Below the pieces are notes generated by a model that made no database searches, had not been told where the DNA came from, and saw only the letters and a list, made by a program, of their open reading frames with translations. From assembly GCA_003221375.1 (NCBI GenBank), contig QHRI01000173.1, positions 1 to 5,545 on the forward strand: a DNA stretch of 5,545 nucleotides, in the 5' to 3' direction. This document shows, in pieces, positions 4,592 to 5,545 of the stretch. Every line of letters starts with the position of its first letter. Position 1 is the first letter of the stretch. A program made the translations under genes and the position numbers. This stretch comes from Verrucomicrobiota bacterium. GTDB taxonomy: Bacteria > Verrucomicrobiota > Verrucomicrobiia > Chthoniobacterales > UBA10450.

Positions 4592-5545
4592 ATGAAAGTA
4601 CCCTTCCTCGATTTGAAGGCGCATCACGCCCCTTTTATTGAAAAATTCGATCTTGCTATTCACGAAGTGATCGAGAGCAGCGCTTTTGCCGGTGGGCCGT
4701 TCGTGGAAAAGTTTGAAGAAGAGTTCGCTGCATTCTGCGGATCCTCCGACGCAATCGCCGTAGGCAACGGCACGGATGCCCTTTGGCTTGCTCTCCTGGC
4801 GCTTGGAATTGGTGAAGGCGATGAAGTGATTACGGTTCCAAACACGTTTATCGCCACCGCCGAGGCCATTACTTATTGCAAAGCTCGACCAGTATTTGTT
4901 GATGTAGACCAAAACACGTTCACGATGAATCCGGCGGAGCTTGAGAAGAGCCTGACGGAGAGGACCAAAGCGATCATTCCGGTTCACCTTTTCGGGCAAC
5001 CGGCGGACATGGATCCGATCTTGGAATTTGCACGCGCGCACGGGCTTTTCGTCGTTGAAGATGCGGCCCAGGCACATGGCGCTGAGTACAAAGGCCGAAA
5101 AGCCGGAACGATGGGCGACGCAGGCTGCTTCAGTTTTTATCCCGGAAAGAATCTTGGCGCCTTTGGCGAGGCTGGCGCAGTCGTGACAAACGACCCCGAG
5201 TTGCGGAAGCAAATTCAGATGCTTCGAGATCACGGTCAGTCACAAAAATATTACCATGCCCTGATGGGATGGAACTGCCGGATGGACGGTATCCAGGCAG
5301 CAGTGTTGTCCATCAAACTGCGTCATCTTTACGAAGCAAATTCTCTGCGGCGCAAACATGCGTTGCAGTACAATGACGCTCTCGCCGGAATCGATGCGGT
5401 TCTCACACCGTCCGAGGCAAAGTACGCGAAACACGTTTATCACGTGTATGCCATTCGGGTACAGGAACGCGATGCAGTCCGGCAACATCTCCAAGAAAAG
5501 GGAGTCGGGTGCGCTGTGCATTATCCGGTGCCGATTCATCTCCAG
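4592..5545 (+). CDS. DegT/DnrJ/EryC1/StrS-family PLP-dependent sugar aminotransferase (3' end beyond window)
   Basis: Open from ATG 4592 to the last base, giving 318 residues of a family usually near 370, so about 50 are missing. The start MKVPFLDLKA is typical of the family. Key motifs are GNGTDALW (58-65) at the cofactor phosphate, PNTFIATAEA (83-92), VVEDAAQAHGA (154-164) with D157 expected to bind the pyridine nitrogen, and SFYPGKNLGAFGEAG (181-195) with K186 the Schiff-base lysine. HYPVPIHLQ (310-318) is also conserved. These enzymes move an amino group from glutamate onto a keto nucleotide sugar. The SFYPGKNLGA form recalls 3-keto sugar transaminases such as FdtB/DesV, and WbpE is similarly close; the substrate is not decided here. 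An upstream in-frame ATG at 4496 overlaps the oxidoreductase stop and would add 32 polar, non-family-like residues. It sits inside a hairpin, so 4592 is preferred although it lacks a clear ribosome site. Confidence 0.92.
   Translation, partial: MKVPFLDLKAHHAPFIEKFDLAIHEVIESSAFAGGPFVEKFEEEFAAFCGSSDAIAVGNGTDALWLALLALGIGEGDEVITVPNTFIATAEAITYCKARPVFVDVDQNTFTMNPAELEKSLTERTKAIIPVHLFGQPADMDPILEFARAHGLFVVEDAAQAHGAEYKGRKAGTMGDAGCFSFYPGKNLGAFGEAGAVVTNDPELRKQIQMLRDHGQSQKYYHALMGWNCRMDGIQAAVLSIKLRHLYEANSLRRKHALQYNDALAGIDAVLTPSEAKYAKHVYHVYAIRVQERDAVRQHLQEKGVGCAVHYPVPIHLQ

Noticed and set aside
4580..5233. 217-codon open frame on the minus strand opposite the aminotransferase
   Set aside because: The plus strand encodes an unmistakable PLP aminotransferase over the whole stretch; the antisense frame shows no family motifs.

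Overview
The window reads as chromosomal DNA from a soil-type bacterium, most likely Verrucomicrobiota (Chthoniobacterales-like). This is an inference from two protein features: a rhomboid-like membrane protein with a C-terminal segment of the type found in Verrucomicrobiota and Bacteroidota, and a small zinc-ribbon protein resembling the N-terminal headers of Ser/Thr kinases in Verrucomicrobiota, Planctomycetes and Acidobacteria. No rRNA, tRNA, CRISPR array or recognisable transposase is present.

Layout. Positions 1-166 hold the possible tail of an upstream gene and a weak hairpin. A six-helix rhomboid-like membrane protein follows (167-1057, +). It converges on a broken sedoheptulose-7-phosphate isomerase gene (gmhA-like, 1149-1654, -), and a strong bidirectional stem-loop lies between them. 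The isomerase is split by a frameshift at the point where about 25 family residues are missing, so it is best read as a pseudogene. Positions 1655-2513 are mostly gene-poor. They contain a possible minus-strand remnant of a polyprenyl sugar transferase, a 62-residue zinc-ribbon ORF with a hairpin directly after its stop, and a structured leader.

From 2514 to the window end runs a co-directional surface-polysaccharide operon: a monotopic phosphoglycosyl transferase (starts a glycan on undecaprenyl phosphate), a Gfo/Idh/MocA NAD(P)-dependent sugar oxidoreductase, and a DegT/DnrJ/EryC1/StrS PLP-dependent sugar aminotransferase cut by the window edge. The last two are the usual pair for making an amino sugar: oxidation of a nucleotide sugar to a keto sugar, then transamination. 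The first enzyme could load a sugar phosphate on the lipid carrier.

The operon itself is ordinary. The less expected signals are the RNA-level structures: competing hairpins in the leader before the first gene, and a 13-bp hairpin that buries the oxidoreductase stop codon and an overlapping ATGA start. The decay around the isomerase, the orphan kinase-type zinc ribbon and the rhomboid lacking catalytic residues are also notable. I do not see clear evidence for a wholly new system.
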